From Lentzea sp. NBRC 102530 (lineage in GTDB: Bacteria; Actinomycetota; Actinomycetes; Mycobacteriales; Pseudonocardiaceae): a stretch of DNA of 64,000 nucleotides. Both the position numbers and the translations under genes were made by a program. Below, in pieces: positions 9,080 through 17,160 of this stretch; the stretch's first letter is position 1; each line of letters begins with the position of its first letter. The DNA lies in the NCBI RefSeq assembly GCF_030269365.1, contig NZ_BSTF01000003.1, positions 675,303 to 739,302 on the forward strand. The letters are read 5' to 3'. Below the pieces are notes generated by a model, which ran no database searches, was not told the origin of the DNA, and saw only the letters and a list, made by a program, of their open reading frames with translations.

Positions 9080-9733
9080 GCCGTAGATCCGTTCCGGGCG
9101 ACCGGTTCCGCCGTACCGCAGCCGCACCTCGGCCCGTCCCGTCGACACGAAGTGCTCCAGGTACCGGCGTGCGCTGACGCGAGCCACCCCCGTCGAGGAA
9201 GCGCACTCCGACGCCGACAGGCCGTCCGGGTGCGACCTCAGGGCGTTCTCCACGAGCCGCGCGGTTTCCGGCGTCAACCCCTTGGGTAGCAAGGGTTTCG
9301 AGGTCGGCCGCGCGCCGAACACCTGGTCCACGTCGGCCTGCCCGGCCGAGTCGAGCCGGTGCAGCTTCTCCCGCAACGACGCGAAGTGCGCGAGCTGGTC
9401 GCGCAGCGCCGGGTAGTCGAACGGCTTGATCAGGTAGTGCAGCACGCCACCGCGCATCGCACCGCGCACGGTCTCGACGTCGGTCGCCGCCGTGATCACG
9501 ATGACGTCCACGTCCTCGTTGGCGCGCAACGACTTCAGCACTTCGAGCCCGCTGACGTCCGGCAGGTAGACGTCGAGCAGCACCAGGTCGGGCTTCAACG
9601 ACGCGACCAGCTTCAGCGCGTCCCCGCCGGTGTGCGCCACCCCGGCGACCTCGAACCCGTCCGTGCGTGCGACGTATCCACTGTGGACCTTCGCGACCAT
9701 GAAGTCGTCGTCGACGACCAGCACCCGGATCAC
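9062..9733 (-). CDS. CitB/DctR-family response regulator
   Basis: This 223-aa response regulator has an acidic pocket (VVDDD), phospho-acceptor Asp54 (LVLLDVYLPD) and the KPFDY lysine. Its C-terminal helix-turn-helix domain matches the CitB/DpiA/DctR class that pairs with CitA-type kinases sensing C4-dicarboxylates or citrate. The GTG start at 9733 overlaps the kinase stop by 4 bp, so the two are coupled. The divergent tctCBA operon is the likely target, since such systems usually control the adjacent carboxylate transporter. Confidence 0.88.
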   Translation of the reverse strand: MIRVLVVDDDFMVAKVHSGYVARTDGFEVAGVAHTGGDALKLVASLKPDLVLLDVYLPDVSGLEVLKSLRANEDVDVIVITAATDVETVRGAMRGGVLHYLIKPFDYPALRDQLAHFASLREKLHRLDSAGQADVDQVFGARPTSKPLLPKGLTPETARLVENALRSHPDGLSASECASSTGVARVSARRYLEHFVSTGRAEVRLRYGGTGRPERIYGLVPGA

Positions 9734-11271
9734 CGCGGCAGCCTTGCCGTGAAGACCGACCCGGACACGCTGACCGCCCCGCCGCGCCGCAGGCACGCCC
9801 GCCTGATCAGCGCGAGCCCGATGCCTCGTTCGCCGTGCGATGCCGCCTTGGTCGTGAACCCGTGCCGGAACACCTCTTCGGCGAGTTCCGGCGCCACCCC
9901 GGGACCGGAGTCGCGCACCACGACCTGGACCTCGTCGTCCCTCTGCACCACACCCACCTCGATCCACTTGCCGCCACCGTTGGTGCCGCTCAACGAGCTG
10001 AGCGCGTCCAACGCGTTGTCGACCAGGTTGCCCAGCACCATCACCAGGTCCGCGGACAACGCCTCGTCGGCCCTGCCCAGCACGCTGTCCGGGGCCATCC
10101 GCAACGCCGTGCCGCGTTCGGCGGCGAGCGACGCCTTGGCGATCAGCAGCGCGGCCACGGCGGGGTCGCCGATCGACGAGCCGACCTCGGCCCGCCACTG
10201 GTCCTGCGCCGAGCTGATCTGGTGAATGTAGTGGGTGACCTCGTCGTACTCCTTGAGCGAGATCAGCCCGGCGATCGTGTGCAGCCGGTTCGCGAACTCG
10301 TGCGCCTGCGCCCGCAAGGTGTCCGTCGCGTGCTGCGAGGCGTCGAGTTCGTGTTGCAGCGCAAGGAGTTCCGTGCGGTCCCGCAACGTGACGACCGCGC
10401 CCTCGCCGCCCTCGATCGGCATCCGGTTCAACGTCAGCACGACGCCCTGGCGCAGCACCAGCTGGTCGACACCGGTCGCGCGGCCGGTCAGCACGTCGCG
10501 CAGGCGGTCGTTGAGCTCCAGTTCCTCGACGGACCGGCCGACGGCGTCCTCCGGCAACGCCAGCAGGTCGCTCGCGTGGTCGTTGACCAGCGTGATCCGG
10601 TTCTGCCCGTCGAGACCGACGACGCCCTCGCGGATGCCGTGCAGCAACGCCTCGCGGTTCTCGACCAGCGCGGTGATCTCGTGCGGCTCCAGCCCGAGCG
10701 TCTGGTTCTTCACCCTGCGCGCCAGCAGCAACGACCCGGTGACGCCGATGATCAGCGCGATCGCCAGGTAGCGCAGCACGTCGACGGGTTGCTCCAGGGC
10801 GCCCGCGAAGATGCCGGGGTCCTCGGCGCCCGCGATCACCATGCCGTTGACCTGGCGGCTCGTCGGGTCGAACACCGGCACGTGCGCCTCGATCGAGTCA
10901 CCGGTGCTGCCCGTCCACGACCTGCCTTCGAGAGCGGTGGAGCGGGTGTCCACAGTGGTCCCGATCTGCGCCGGGTCCGGTGAGGCGATCACGAGCCGCT
11001 TGTCGTTGAGGATCAGCACGTAGGAGGCGCCGGAGAGGCTGCGCGCGGTCTCGGCGGGCGCGGACAGCAGCCGCCAGTTGCCCATCTCCTCCTGGACCAG
11101 CGTGTTCGCCGCCACCGTCTCGGCGACCGAGAGCATCCGGCGTTCCTCGTTGGAGCGAAAGTTGTTGCCCGTCTGGACGACCGTCAGCGCGCCGACTGCG
11201 CAAAGTAGCAGCGTGACGACTACGAGTTGCCAAGCGAGGAGCTGACTGGCCAGGGAACGGCGGCGACGCAT
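9730..11271 (-). CDS. CitA/DcuS-family sensor histidine kinase
   Basis: This 513-aa kinase has a membrane helix near residues 12-32, an extracytoplasmic PAS-like (CitA) sensor domain to about 165, a second helix, a cytoplasmic PAS domain (GVVGLDGQNRITLVNDHA), and the phospho-acceptor His near residue 325 (RAQAHEFANRLHTIAGLI). The ATPase has NLVDNALDA and a GERGIGLAL box. Family members sense citrate or C4-dicarboxylates. It is divergent from tctC across a 112-bp promoter region and sits immediately upstream of its response regulator. Confidence 0.9.
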   Translation of the reverse strand: MRRRRSLASQLLAWQLVVVTLLLCAVGALTVVQTGNNFRSNEERRMLSVAETVAANTLVQEEMGNWRLLSAPAETARSLSGASYVLILNDKRLVIASPDPAQIGTTVDTRSTALEGRSWTGSTGDSIEAHVPVFDPTSRQVNGMVIAGAEDPGIFAGALEQPVDVLRYLAIALIIGVTGSLLLARRVKNQTLGLEPHEITALVENREALLHGIREGVVGLDGQNRITLVNDHASDLLALPEDAVGRSVEELELNDRLRDVLTGRATGVDQLVLRQGVVLTLNRMPIEGGEGAVVTLRDRTELLALQHELDASQHATDTLRAQAHEFANRLHTIAGLISLKEYDEVTHYIHQISSAQDQWRAEVGSSIGDPAVAALLIAKASLAAERGTALRMAPDSVLGRADEALSADLVMVLGNLVDNALDALSSLSGTNGGGKWIEVGVVQRDDEVQVVVRDSGPGVAPELAEEVFRHGFTTKAASHGERGIGLALIRRACLRRGGAVSVSGSVFTARLPR

Positions 11272-11383
11272 GAGACCTCCCGTGACCAGAAAGACCGAAA
11301 GAAACCTTAGAAGCGCAAGAGCGACATCAAGGTTTACACCAGAGCAACATGTTCAACCACGCGGATGAGAGGCGGGGATCACA

Positions 11384-12370
11384 GTGCCGGTGAAGGTGTG
11401 GGTGTCGGTGGCGACGGCGTTGCTCGCCGTCCTGCTGGTGCCGCCGCTGCTGTCGCCCGGTGCGGACAGCGGTGAGAGCAGTCAGGTGCGGTCGCTGCGC
11501 GTGCTCGTGCCGAACGCGCCCGGCGGCGGTTACGACATCACCGCCCGCACGGCGGCGAAGGCCATGGAGGACGCCGACCTGCTGCGCAACGCCGAGGTGT
11601 TCAACCTCCCCGGCGCGGGCGGCACGGTCGGGCTCGGCCGCACGGTCGGTGAGCGCGGCAACGGCAAGCTGATCATGTCGATGGGTCTCGGCGTCGTGGG
11701 CGCGGTGTACACGAACAAGTCGCCGAACTCGCTGCTCGACACCACGCCGATCGCGAAGCTGATCGAGGAACCGGACATCGTCGTGGTCGCGAAGGACTCG
11801 CCGTTCACGTCGATGCAACAACTCGTCGACGCGTGGAAGGCGAACCCCGGCACGGTGACCGTCGGCGGCGGCTCGGCTCCCGGCGGCCCCGACCACCTGG
11901 CGCCGATGCTGATGGCGAAGGCCGTCGGCCTGCAGCCCAAGACCGTCAACTACATCCCGTTCGACGGCGGCGGCGAACTGCTGGCGTCCGTGCTGGGCGG
12001 CAAGGTCGCGTTCGGCGTCTCCGGCGTCGGCGAGTACCGCGACCAGATCCAGGCCGGCACGTTGCGCGTGCTCGCGGTGACCAGCAAGAACCGCATCGAG
12101 GGCATCGACGCGCCGACGTTGCGGCAGTCCGGTGTGGACGTCGAGTTCACCAACTGGCGCGGCATCGTCGCGCCGCCCGGCATCTCGCCGACCGACAAGG
12201 CGAAGCTGGTCGAGGTGTTCCAGAACCTCCAGAGGACGCCGCAGTGGGCGGAAGCCCTGCAGCGCAACGGCTGGACGGACGCCTTCGCGCCGGGAGACGA
12301 GTTCAGGACCTTCCTGGAGAACGAGAACAAGCGGGTGGCAACGGTGCTCAAGGACTTGGGGCTGGCATGA
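11384..12370 (+). CDS. tctC: Tripartite tricarboxylate transporter solute-binding protein (Bug family)
   Basis: This 328-aa extracytoplasmic binding protein has an N-terminal signal/anchor helix and the Bug-family features VPNAPGGGYDITAR, LPGAGGTVG and YIPFDGGGE. Members bind citrate or related carboxylates through two water-bridged contacts. The GTG start at 11384 follows GAGGCGGGG. It is the first gene of tctCBA, overlaps tctB by 4 bp (ATGA), and is divergent from a CitA-type kinase that probably controls it. No lipobox is visible, so it is probably anchored by its N-terminal helix or released. Confidence 0.9.
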   Translation: MPVKVWVSVATALLAVLLVPPLLSPGADSGESSQVRSLRVLVPNAPGGGYDITARTAAKAMEDADLLRNAEVFNLPGAGGTVGLGRTVGERGNGKLIMSMGLGVVGAVYTNKSPNSLLDTTPIAKLIEEPDIVVVAKDSPFTSMQQLVDAWKANPGTVTVGGGSAPGGPDHLAPMLMAKAVGLQPKTVNYIPFDGGGELLASVLGGKVAFGVSGVGEYRDQIQAGTLRVLAVTSKNRIEGIDAPTLRQSGVDVEFTNWRGIVAPPGISPTDKAKLVEVFQNLQRTPQWAEALQRNGWTDAFAPGDEFRTFLENENKRVATVLKDLGLA

Positions 12371-12888
12371 CGACCGTGACCGAGCCGGAACAGCGCAAGG
12401 GCTGGTTCCGCGAACACTCCGAGCTGGGCATCTGCGTCCTGCTGGTCGTGCTCGGCGTGCTGGTGCTCACCGACGCCGTGCAGATCCCGACCGACTTCGC
12501 CCAGCGCGGCCCCGTGGGCCCGAAGGCGGTGCCGATCCTGGTCGGCTCGCTGCTGCTGGTCGTCGCCGCCCTGCTGGCCCGCGACGTGCTGCGCGGTGGC
12601 AAGGGCGAGGCCGAGGGCGGTGAGGACGTCGACCTGTCCGCACCGGCCGACTGGAAGACCGTTCTGCTGCTGTGCGGGGCCTTCCTCGCGAACGCCGCGC
12701 TCATCGGCGTGGTCGGGTTCCCGATCTCCGGCGCGATCCTCTTCTGGGGGTCCGCCTACGCGCTCGGCAGCCGCAACCTGGTCCGCGACCCGTTGATCGC
12801 GGCAGGTCTGTCGATCTTCACCTTCGTCATGTTCAACAACCTGCTCGGCGTCCCGCTCCCCGGTGGCCCGTTGATGGAGGTGTTCTAG
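12367..12888 (+). CDS. tctB: Tripartite tricarboxylate transporter small membrane subunit
   Basis: This 173-aa TctB-family protein has four hydrophobic segments, the first near residue 20 (LGICVLLVVLGVLVL) and the last ending GGPLMEVF. TctB is the small integral subunit and, with TctA, forms the sodium- or proton-coupled permease. The ATG start overlaps the tctC stop. The reading frame is open upstream inside tctC, but only this start gives the expected size and topology. tctA begins with no gap after the TAG. Confidence 0.88.
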   Translation: MTTVTEPEQRKGWFREHSELGICVLLVVLGVLVLTDAVQIPTDFAQRGPVGPKAVPILVGSLLLVVAALLARDVLRGGKGEAEGGEDVDLSAPADWKTVLLLCGAFLANAALIGVVGFPISGAILFWGSAYALGSRNLVRDPLIAAGLSIFTFVMFNNLLGVPLPGGPLMEVF

Positions 12889-14406
12889 GTGGAACAACTG
12901 CTCGACGGTTTCGCGACCGCGCTGACGCCGACGCACCTGCTGCTCGCCGCGGTCGGCGTGCTGCTGGGCACCGCGATCGGTGTCCTGCCGGGCATCGGCC
13001 CGGCCATGGCGGTCGCCCTGCTGCTGCCCGTCACCTACGGCATGGAGCCGACCGGCGCGTTCATCATGTTCGCGGGCATCTACTACGGCGGCATGTTCGG
13101 CGGTTCCACCACGTCGATCCTGCTGAACACACCCGGCGAGAGCGCTGCCGTCGTAGCCGCGTTCGAAGGCAATCCCATGGCCCGCAAGGGACGGGGAGCG
13201 CAAGCGCTTGCCGCCGCCGCCATCGGTCACTTCACCGGCGGCATCATCGGCACGATCCTGATCGTCCTGCTGGCCCCGTTCGTGGCCAAGCACGCCGTCG
13301 ACATCGGCGCACCCGACCTGTTCGCCGTCATGGTGCTGGCGTTCATCGCCGTCACCTCGGTGCTCGGCGCCTCCCGCATCCGCGGGTTCGCGTCGCTGCT
13401 CATCGGCCTGACGCTCGGCCTGGTCGGCCTGGACGAGATGACCGGTCAGCAACGCCTGACGTTCGGCTCGCTGCACCTGGCCGACGGCATCGACATCGTC
13501 GTGGTCGCGGTCGCCCTGTTCGCGGTCGGCGAGGCCCTGTGGGTAGCGGCCCACCTGCGCCGCAAGCCGTTCGAGCCGATCCCGGTCGGCCGTCCGTGGC
13601 TGTCCCGCGCGGACCTGAAGCGCACCTGGAAGCCGTGGCTGCGCGGCCCGGTGATCGGCTTCCCGTTCGGCGCGATCCCGGCAGGCGGCGCGGAGATTCC
13701 GACGTTCCTGTCGTACGTGACGGAGAAGCGCCTCTCCAAGCACAAGGACGAGTTCGGCAAGGGCGCCATCGAGGGAGTCGCGGGCCCGGAGTCCACGGCC
13801 TCCGCCTCGGCCGCCGGCACCCTCGTCACGATGCTGACCCTCGGCCTGCCGACCACGGCCGTCGCGGCCGTCATGCTCGCCGCGTTCCAGCAGTACGGCA
13901 TCCAGCCGGGCCCGCTGCTGTTCCAGCGCGAGTCGAGCCTGGTCTGGGCCCTGATCGCGTCGCTGTTCATCGGCCTGACCCTGCTGCTGGTGCTCAACCT
14001 GCCGCTGGCCCCGCTGTGGGCGAAGCTGCTGCGCATCCCGCGGCCGTACCTGTACGCGGGCATCCTGTTCTTCGCCTCGGTCGGTGCCTACGCGGTCAAC
14101 GCGGACATCTTCGACCTGCTGCTGATGTTCGTGATCGGCCTGCTGGGCTTCGGCATGCGCCGCTACGGCCTGCCGGTGCTGCCCGCGATCATCGGCGTGA
14201 TCCTCGGTCCGGCCGCGGAACAGCAGATGCGCCGGTCGTTGCAGCTCTCCGACGGCTCGCTGACGGGCCTGGTGAACAGCCCGATGGCCGTTGTGGTGTA
14301 CGTGGTCATCCTGCTGATCCTGTTCTTCCCGCTCATCAAGCGGTTCCTGCCGAAGCCGGCGCCTCCTGCTGCGGCGGCGGAGGAACGCGAGAAGGTCGAC
14401 GCCTGA
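12889..14406 (+). CDS. tctA: Tripartite tricarboxylate transporter large permease subunit
   Basis: This 505-aa TctA-family permease has about 12 membrane segments and the conserved [15 protein letters not shown] and [20 protein letters not shown] stretches in the N-terminal half, with a second related repeat ([25 protein letters not shown], split here by the loop) in the C-terminal half. It carries the tricarboxylate with a coupling ion. The start is the GTG immediately following the tctB stop. A bulged GC-rich hairpin follows the gene. Confidence 0.93.
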   Translation: MEQLLDGFATALTPTHLLLAAVGVLLGTAIGVLPGIGPAMAVALLLPVTYGMEPTGAFIMFAGIYYGGMFGGSTTSILLNTPGESAAVVAAFEGNPMARKGRGAQALAAAAIGHFTGGIIGTILIVLLAPFVAKHAVDIGAPDLFAVMVLAFIAVTSVLGASRIRGFASLLIGLTLGLVGLDEMTGQQRLTFGSLHLADGIDIVVVAVALFAVGEALWVAAHLRRKPFEPIPVGRPWLSRADLKRTWKPWLRGPVIGFPFGAIPAGGAEIPTFLSYVTEKRLSKHKDEFGKGAIEGVAGPESTASASAAGTLVTMLTLGLPTTAVAAVMLAAFQQYGIQPGPLLFQRESSLVWALIASLFIGLTLLLVLNLPLAPLWAKLLRIPRPYLYAGILFFASVGAYAVNADIFDLLLMFVIGLLGFGMRRYGLPVLPAIIGVILGPAAEQQMRRSLQLSDGSLTGLVNSPMAVVVYVVILLILFFPLIKRFLPKPAPPAAAAEEREKVDA

Positions 14407-14420
14407 TCGCGGCTTGCGAC

Positions 14421-14454
14421 GAGGAAGCCCCCGCTCTCCCGGCGGGGGTTCCTC
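14421..14454 (+). terminator. Terminator after tctA
   Basis: GAGGAA plus CCCCCGC pairs with GCGGGGG plus TTCCTC, with one bulged G on the left arm and a 7-nt loop. It begins 14 nt after the tctA stop and is the obvious end of the tctCBA transcript. Confidence 0.8.
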
Positions 14455-14457
14455 GTT

Positions 14458-14495
14458 GGCTCAGCCGTGGGGAAGCCCAGGTTCACGGCTGAGCC
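14458..14495. repeat. 12-bp inverted repeat holding a damaged copy of the mmsA 3' end
   Basis: GGCTCAGCCGTG (14458-14469) pairs perfectly with 14484-14495 around a 14-nt spacer, so it can act as a terminator. The same bases from 14461 repeat the last ~30 bases of mmsA at 17161-17190: TCAGCCGTGG, then GGAAGCC, one mismatch, then AGGTTCAC, with 4 nt missing. Read leftward it encodes VNLGFPT, as mmsA does. The two copies start exactly 2,700 bp apart and bracket the low-GC island. Confidence 0.75.
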
Positions 14496-14512
14496 GATGC
14501 GGATCCAGCAGG

Positions 14513-14989
14513 TTATGAAGCGCGCGACCCCAGGATGTTTGACCAGCGAACCCGCGGTGCGTAGTCCTCGTGGAACTTGCCGTGCAGCTCGACGTTCGTC
14601 ACCCAAGCGCCACAGATAGGACACTCTGTGCCGGTCGATGGGCTGGTTGGTGATTCGGACTGAGGGTCTGCACCCTGACTTCGTGTCCGGCGTCGAATGG
14701 GATCTTTGAGACTCTTGATCTCGGCCCAGCGAGGCAGCCAGTCCTCGGCGATGGTGCTCTCGCTGACCCCGAAGGCGTTCAGCAATGCCGCGACCACTCG
14801 CCACTCCGGAAGCGTGGTGGTGCTCTTGAGTGCACGGTGGATGGTTGAGACCGAGTAACCAATCCTGCGCTCGAGGCTTCGGTACGACTCAGCACCCGAG
14901 TAGCGATGCAGATGGCAGAGGTCACTGGTGAACTGGCCACTGTCGACCATGTACTGCGGCAGATTCAGATGATCTTGTGGGACGCCCAT
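14513..14989 (-). CDS. HTH protein with C-terminal zinc-finger-like motif
   Basis: This 158-aa protein has an N-terminal XRE-like helix-turn-helix: SYRSLERRIGYSVSTIHRAL around residues 35-55, then LPEWRVVAALLNAFGV. The C-terminal part has CPICGAWVTNVELHGKFH, a C-x2-C plus H-x3-H arrangement that could bind zinc. AAAGGTC precedes the ATG. Proteins of this kind are common in actinomycete accessory regions and are probably DNA-binding regulators. It lies downstream of the small membrane protein with an intervening hairpin, so the two may form one transcript. Confidence 0.7.
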   Translation of the reverse strand: MGVPQDHLNLPQYMVDSGQFTSDLCHLHRYSGAESYRSLERRIGYSVSTIHRALKSTTTLPEWRVVAALLNAFGVSESTIAEDWLPRWAEIKSLKDPIRRRTRSQGADPQSESPTSPSTGTECPICGAWVTNVELHGKFHEDYAPRVRWSNILGSRAS

Positions 14990-15007
14990 GGCGACCTTTC
15001 AGATGAG

Positions 15008-15048
15008 GTGTCGGGGCGCCTGGGCGTACGGCGCTGACGCCCCGACAC
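15008..15048 (-). terminator. Intercistronic hairpin between membrane protein and HTH gene
   Basis: GTGTCGGGGCG (15008-15018) pairs perfectly with 15038-15048 around a 19-nt loop, in the gap between two same-strand genes. It could attenuate readthrough into the HTH gene. Confidence 0.5.
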
Positions 15049-15061
15049 GTGAGATCGGTGA

Positions 15062-15265
15062 TCAGGAAGGCAGGGCCTGCGGGCCGCCGAGGCCCCGGCC
15101 GTCGTCGCCACCGAAGTAGCGGTGAACGAACTCCAGCAGGAACGTACAGATCGCTGCTGCGGCGACAGCTGCCTCGTTCGTGCTGATGTTCATGTCAGCC
15201 AGTGCGTACATGATCAGGGGGAAGTATCCCAAGATCAACAACTGCGCCAACCGGCGCTCGTCCAT
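15062..15265 (-). CDS. Small two-helix membrane protein, unknown function
   Basis: This 67-aa protein has two hydrophobic helices: residues 5-24 (RLAQLLILGYFPLIMYALAD) and about 32-51 (AAVAAAAICTFLLEFVHRYF), followed by a Gly/Asp-rich tail. The frame is open further upstream, but AAGGGAAC lies 7 nt before the ATG at 15265. No family is recognised; the size resembles holins or toxin-like peptides, with no direct support. The promoter side of the gene is copied in inverted orientation 550 bp away, where a decayed version of the reading frame can be seen. Confidence 0.55.
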   Translation of the reverse strand: MDERRLAQLLILGYFPLIMYALADMNISTNEAAVAAAAICTFLLEFVHRYFGGDDGRGLGGPQALPS

Positions 15266-15280
15266 TCGAAAGTTCCCTTC

Positions 15281-15316
15281 GGATACTGACCTGTGGCGTG
15301 GGTGAGGCAAATTCGG
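15281..15316. repeat. Left copy of a ~36-bp imperfect inverted repeat
   Basis: Contains TGGCGTGGGTGAGGCA (15294-15309), then TTCGG after two extra A, flanked by GGATACTGACC. Its inverted partner is at 15844-15879. It is the upstream region of the small membrane protein gene. Confidence 0.75.
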
Positions 15317-15725
15317 ATCAACAAACTGCGGCTTGGACGTGTCCGCAGCAAAGAGGTATCACGACAGTGATCGTCTCGGCAAGGTTTGCCCTTGTTTCAT
15401 TGCTTTTCTCGCCATGCAACGGCTGCGTCGGCGAGTTGATCACACAATACCCCATGGTTCGCGGATCTACCTGTACAAGACTTGCTGAAACTGGTTAGCG
15501 AAGCGCACAAAGTCGCGAGTCTGGTCCAGCGGATCGAGATGGGATTGCTCGGCCACGCCAGGTGGTCTGTGCTTGGAAAGCCCAACGGCGCGCCCGGTTG
15601 GAATAAATGGATCGCTGCGGTCTCGCTACTATTTCCATTCCGATTGGAATGTTGGTTTGATGGACTACGGACTGCTATGCCTGTGGCGCTCGGTGGTCTA
15701 TGCCAATATCGGGCGTATCGATGAT

Positions 15726-15761
15726 GAAGCGTGATTCCATGTCCGCATGGAATCACGCTTC
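15726..15761. repeat. Perfect 16-bp hairpin with TCCG tetraloop
   Basis: GAAGCGTGATTCCATG (15726-15741) and its exact complement (15746-15761) flank TCCG. No T-run follows on either strand. It lies in gene-poor, lower-GC DNA between the two inverted repeat copies. Confidence 0.7.
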
Positions 15762-15802
15762 GCTCAGTGATGGTGATCTTCTACCTGTTCTGATTAGCAA
15801 GA

Positions 15803-15834
15803 AAGGCCCTCCGGTGTCCAAGCCGGAGGGCCTT
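15803..15834. terminator. Strong 12-bp terminator-like hairpin
   Basis: AAGGCCCTCCGG (15803-15814) pairs perfectly with 15823-15834 around an 8-nt loop. A short pyrimidine run follows on the plus strand and TTTC follows on the minus strand, so it could end transcripts from either side. Confidence 0.65.
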
Positions 15835-15843
15835 CCCTATTAA

Positions 15844-15879
15844 CCCGAATGCCTCACCCACGCCAATAGGTAAGTGTCC
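15844..15879. repeat. Right copy of the ~36-bp imperfect inverted repeat
   Basis: The inverse complement of 15294-15309 is exact over 16 bp, and the match continues on both sides (TTCGG; GGACACTTACC against GGATACTGACC). It precedes an ATG in the same relative place as the start of the small membrane protein. Confidence 0.75.
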
Positions 15880-15893
15880 GGGAGTCTTCTGTT

Positions 15894-15953
15894 ATGGAGA
15901 CACGAGTTGATCAGGAGATTCTGTCTTGTGGCAACTTCAAGTGTCCGCTGTGA
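15894..15953 (+). pseudogene. Possible decayed copy of the small membrane protein
   Basis: The ATG at 15894 follows the right inverted repeat in the way ATG 15265 follows the left one. Only 19 codons remain before TGA. Aligned without gaps to the intact protein, Met1, Arg4, Leu10, Gly13 and Phe15 coincide. The similarity is slight and rests mainly on the upstream repeat, so this could be chance. Confidence 0.35.
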
Positions 15954-17118
15954 CTCTCGCTCGTCGCCGCTGTCTCCAGTTGTCCTGCATCGTAACGCTC
16001 GGAGGCGGCAGAAAATCAAGTCCTAGGGAAGAGCTCGCATGCTGACCTGCGGTTATCCCTATGTTCACCCGCGGTGACGGCGCGGCTTGCTGCCATGCTC
16101 GCTCACCTGGAGGGCGCAATCCGCGCGCGGGTACTCGAGATCGATTCACATTTCAGCGCGGTTTCAGGCCGGCTTTTTTGCGAAGGTGGTCAAGTCGCGT
16201 TGCTGGTTGGCGACATTCAATCGCCTCGTTGATCGCCGTCGCGCCCGTTGGGGAAAAAGTGCCGTGAACAGGAGATGAATTATCTCGACCGGTCACAGGG
16301 ATTGTCGCGTGCAGTATCCGGTGTTGCGTAGTGCTTGCCTGTCCCGCCGTCTTGGAATTTGATGCGACCGGCAATGGAAGGAGTATGAATGATTGGAGTC
16401 TGCAAAAGTATTGATGCGCTTTGCATGCGGGTTTCGTCGGGTGTGCGTGGTTTCGGGACTTTGTGGTGGTGCTTGGCCATTTGCAAGAAGAGGCGGGAAC
16501 AAGAAAAAAGACCGACGGAACCTTTAAGATTTGCCGTATTCGGTTGATGAAAAGTTTGAACTGAAGCTCTGAAGCTACAAATATTCGATTTATTGGAGCA
16601 ATCTCGAAGAGTCTTGCGGTATATGTGCGACGGCGTGTGAAAGAAGATGCAACTAGCCTCAGTCTTGCGAATGCAAGCGCAAGAGCAGATTTTGGCATTG
16701 GCTTCACCTCTTTCGGTACAATCGCTGCGACAACTAGAAAGTTGGACCCGGATTGGGTGTTGTGAGTGCAACAGAGCTATCGGGCTGGGTCAACCGGATG
16801 TTGATGCCGTGAAACGATATGACTGCAAAGTGGCACGATCTGACCACTGCTTGGTACGGTCTGACTATAAAGTTCTCGGGCGACAGCGAGTGATCATATT
16901 CCTCGCGGGCAAGAATGAGCTTCGTTGGGGTTGATTGTCGCAGTCTTTGTATTGGCCTGCTATGGACTCTAGTGTGCCGGAATTTAATTCCGGCCAGTGC
17001 GGTTGTGTCAGGGAGGTGCTGTGGCGGGGCATCTCTTTTGGAAAATACCTTTTCGTTGTGAACGTGTTGCTGCATGCGTGTGCTGTTTTGATATCTGGTT
17101 GCGGTGATGCCTTGATTA
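15954..17118. other. Gene-poor, lower-GC stretch
   Basis: I see no gene I can support here. From about 16,270 on, G+C falls to roughly 40-50% against about 70% around it. Several short frames are open on both strands, for example 16647-16934 (+, 95 codons), 16935-17141 (+) and 16153-16707 (-), but none shows a known domain, a good ribosome-binding site or the third-position GC bias of the neighbours. It looks like foreign or decaying DNA. Confidence 0.6.
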
Positions 17119-17120
17119 AT

Positions 17121-17146
17121 GGCGGCCACCCCTGGGGGTAGCCGCC
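17121..17146 (-). terminator. Terminator after mmsA
   Basis: GGCGGC plus CACCCC pairs with GGGGTA plus GCCGCC with one mismatch and a 2-nt loop, 14 bp beyond the mmsA stop on the minus strand. Confidence 0.65.
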
Positions 17147-17160
17147 TTCGCAAGGTTGTT

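Noticed and set aside
11950..13743. 597-codon minus-strand frame antisense to tctCBA
   Set aside because: Same shadow effect; the product is low complexity.
15397..15756. Open frames on both strands (119 codons minus, 80 codons plus at 15482-15724)
   Set aside because: No domain, no ribosome-binding site, low-GC context, and they overlap each other and a perfect hairpin.
16095..16232. 45-codon plus-strand frame starting ATG 16095
   Set aside because: Looks plausible as a peptide but has no ribosome-binding site or relative I know.
16153..16707. 184-codon minus-strand frame in the low-GC region
   Set aside because: Amino acid composition is random-looking (rich in Pro, Ser, Arg, Thr), has no family, and the third positions show no GC bias.
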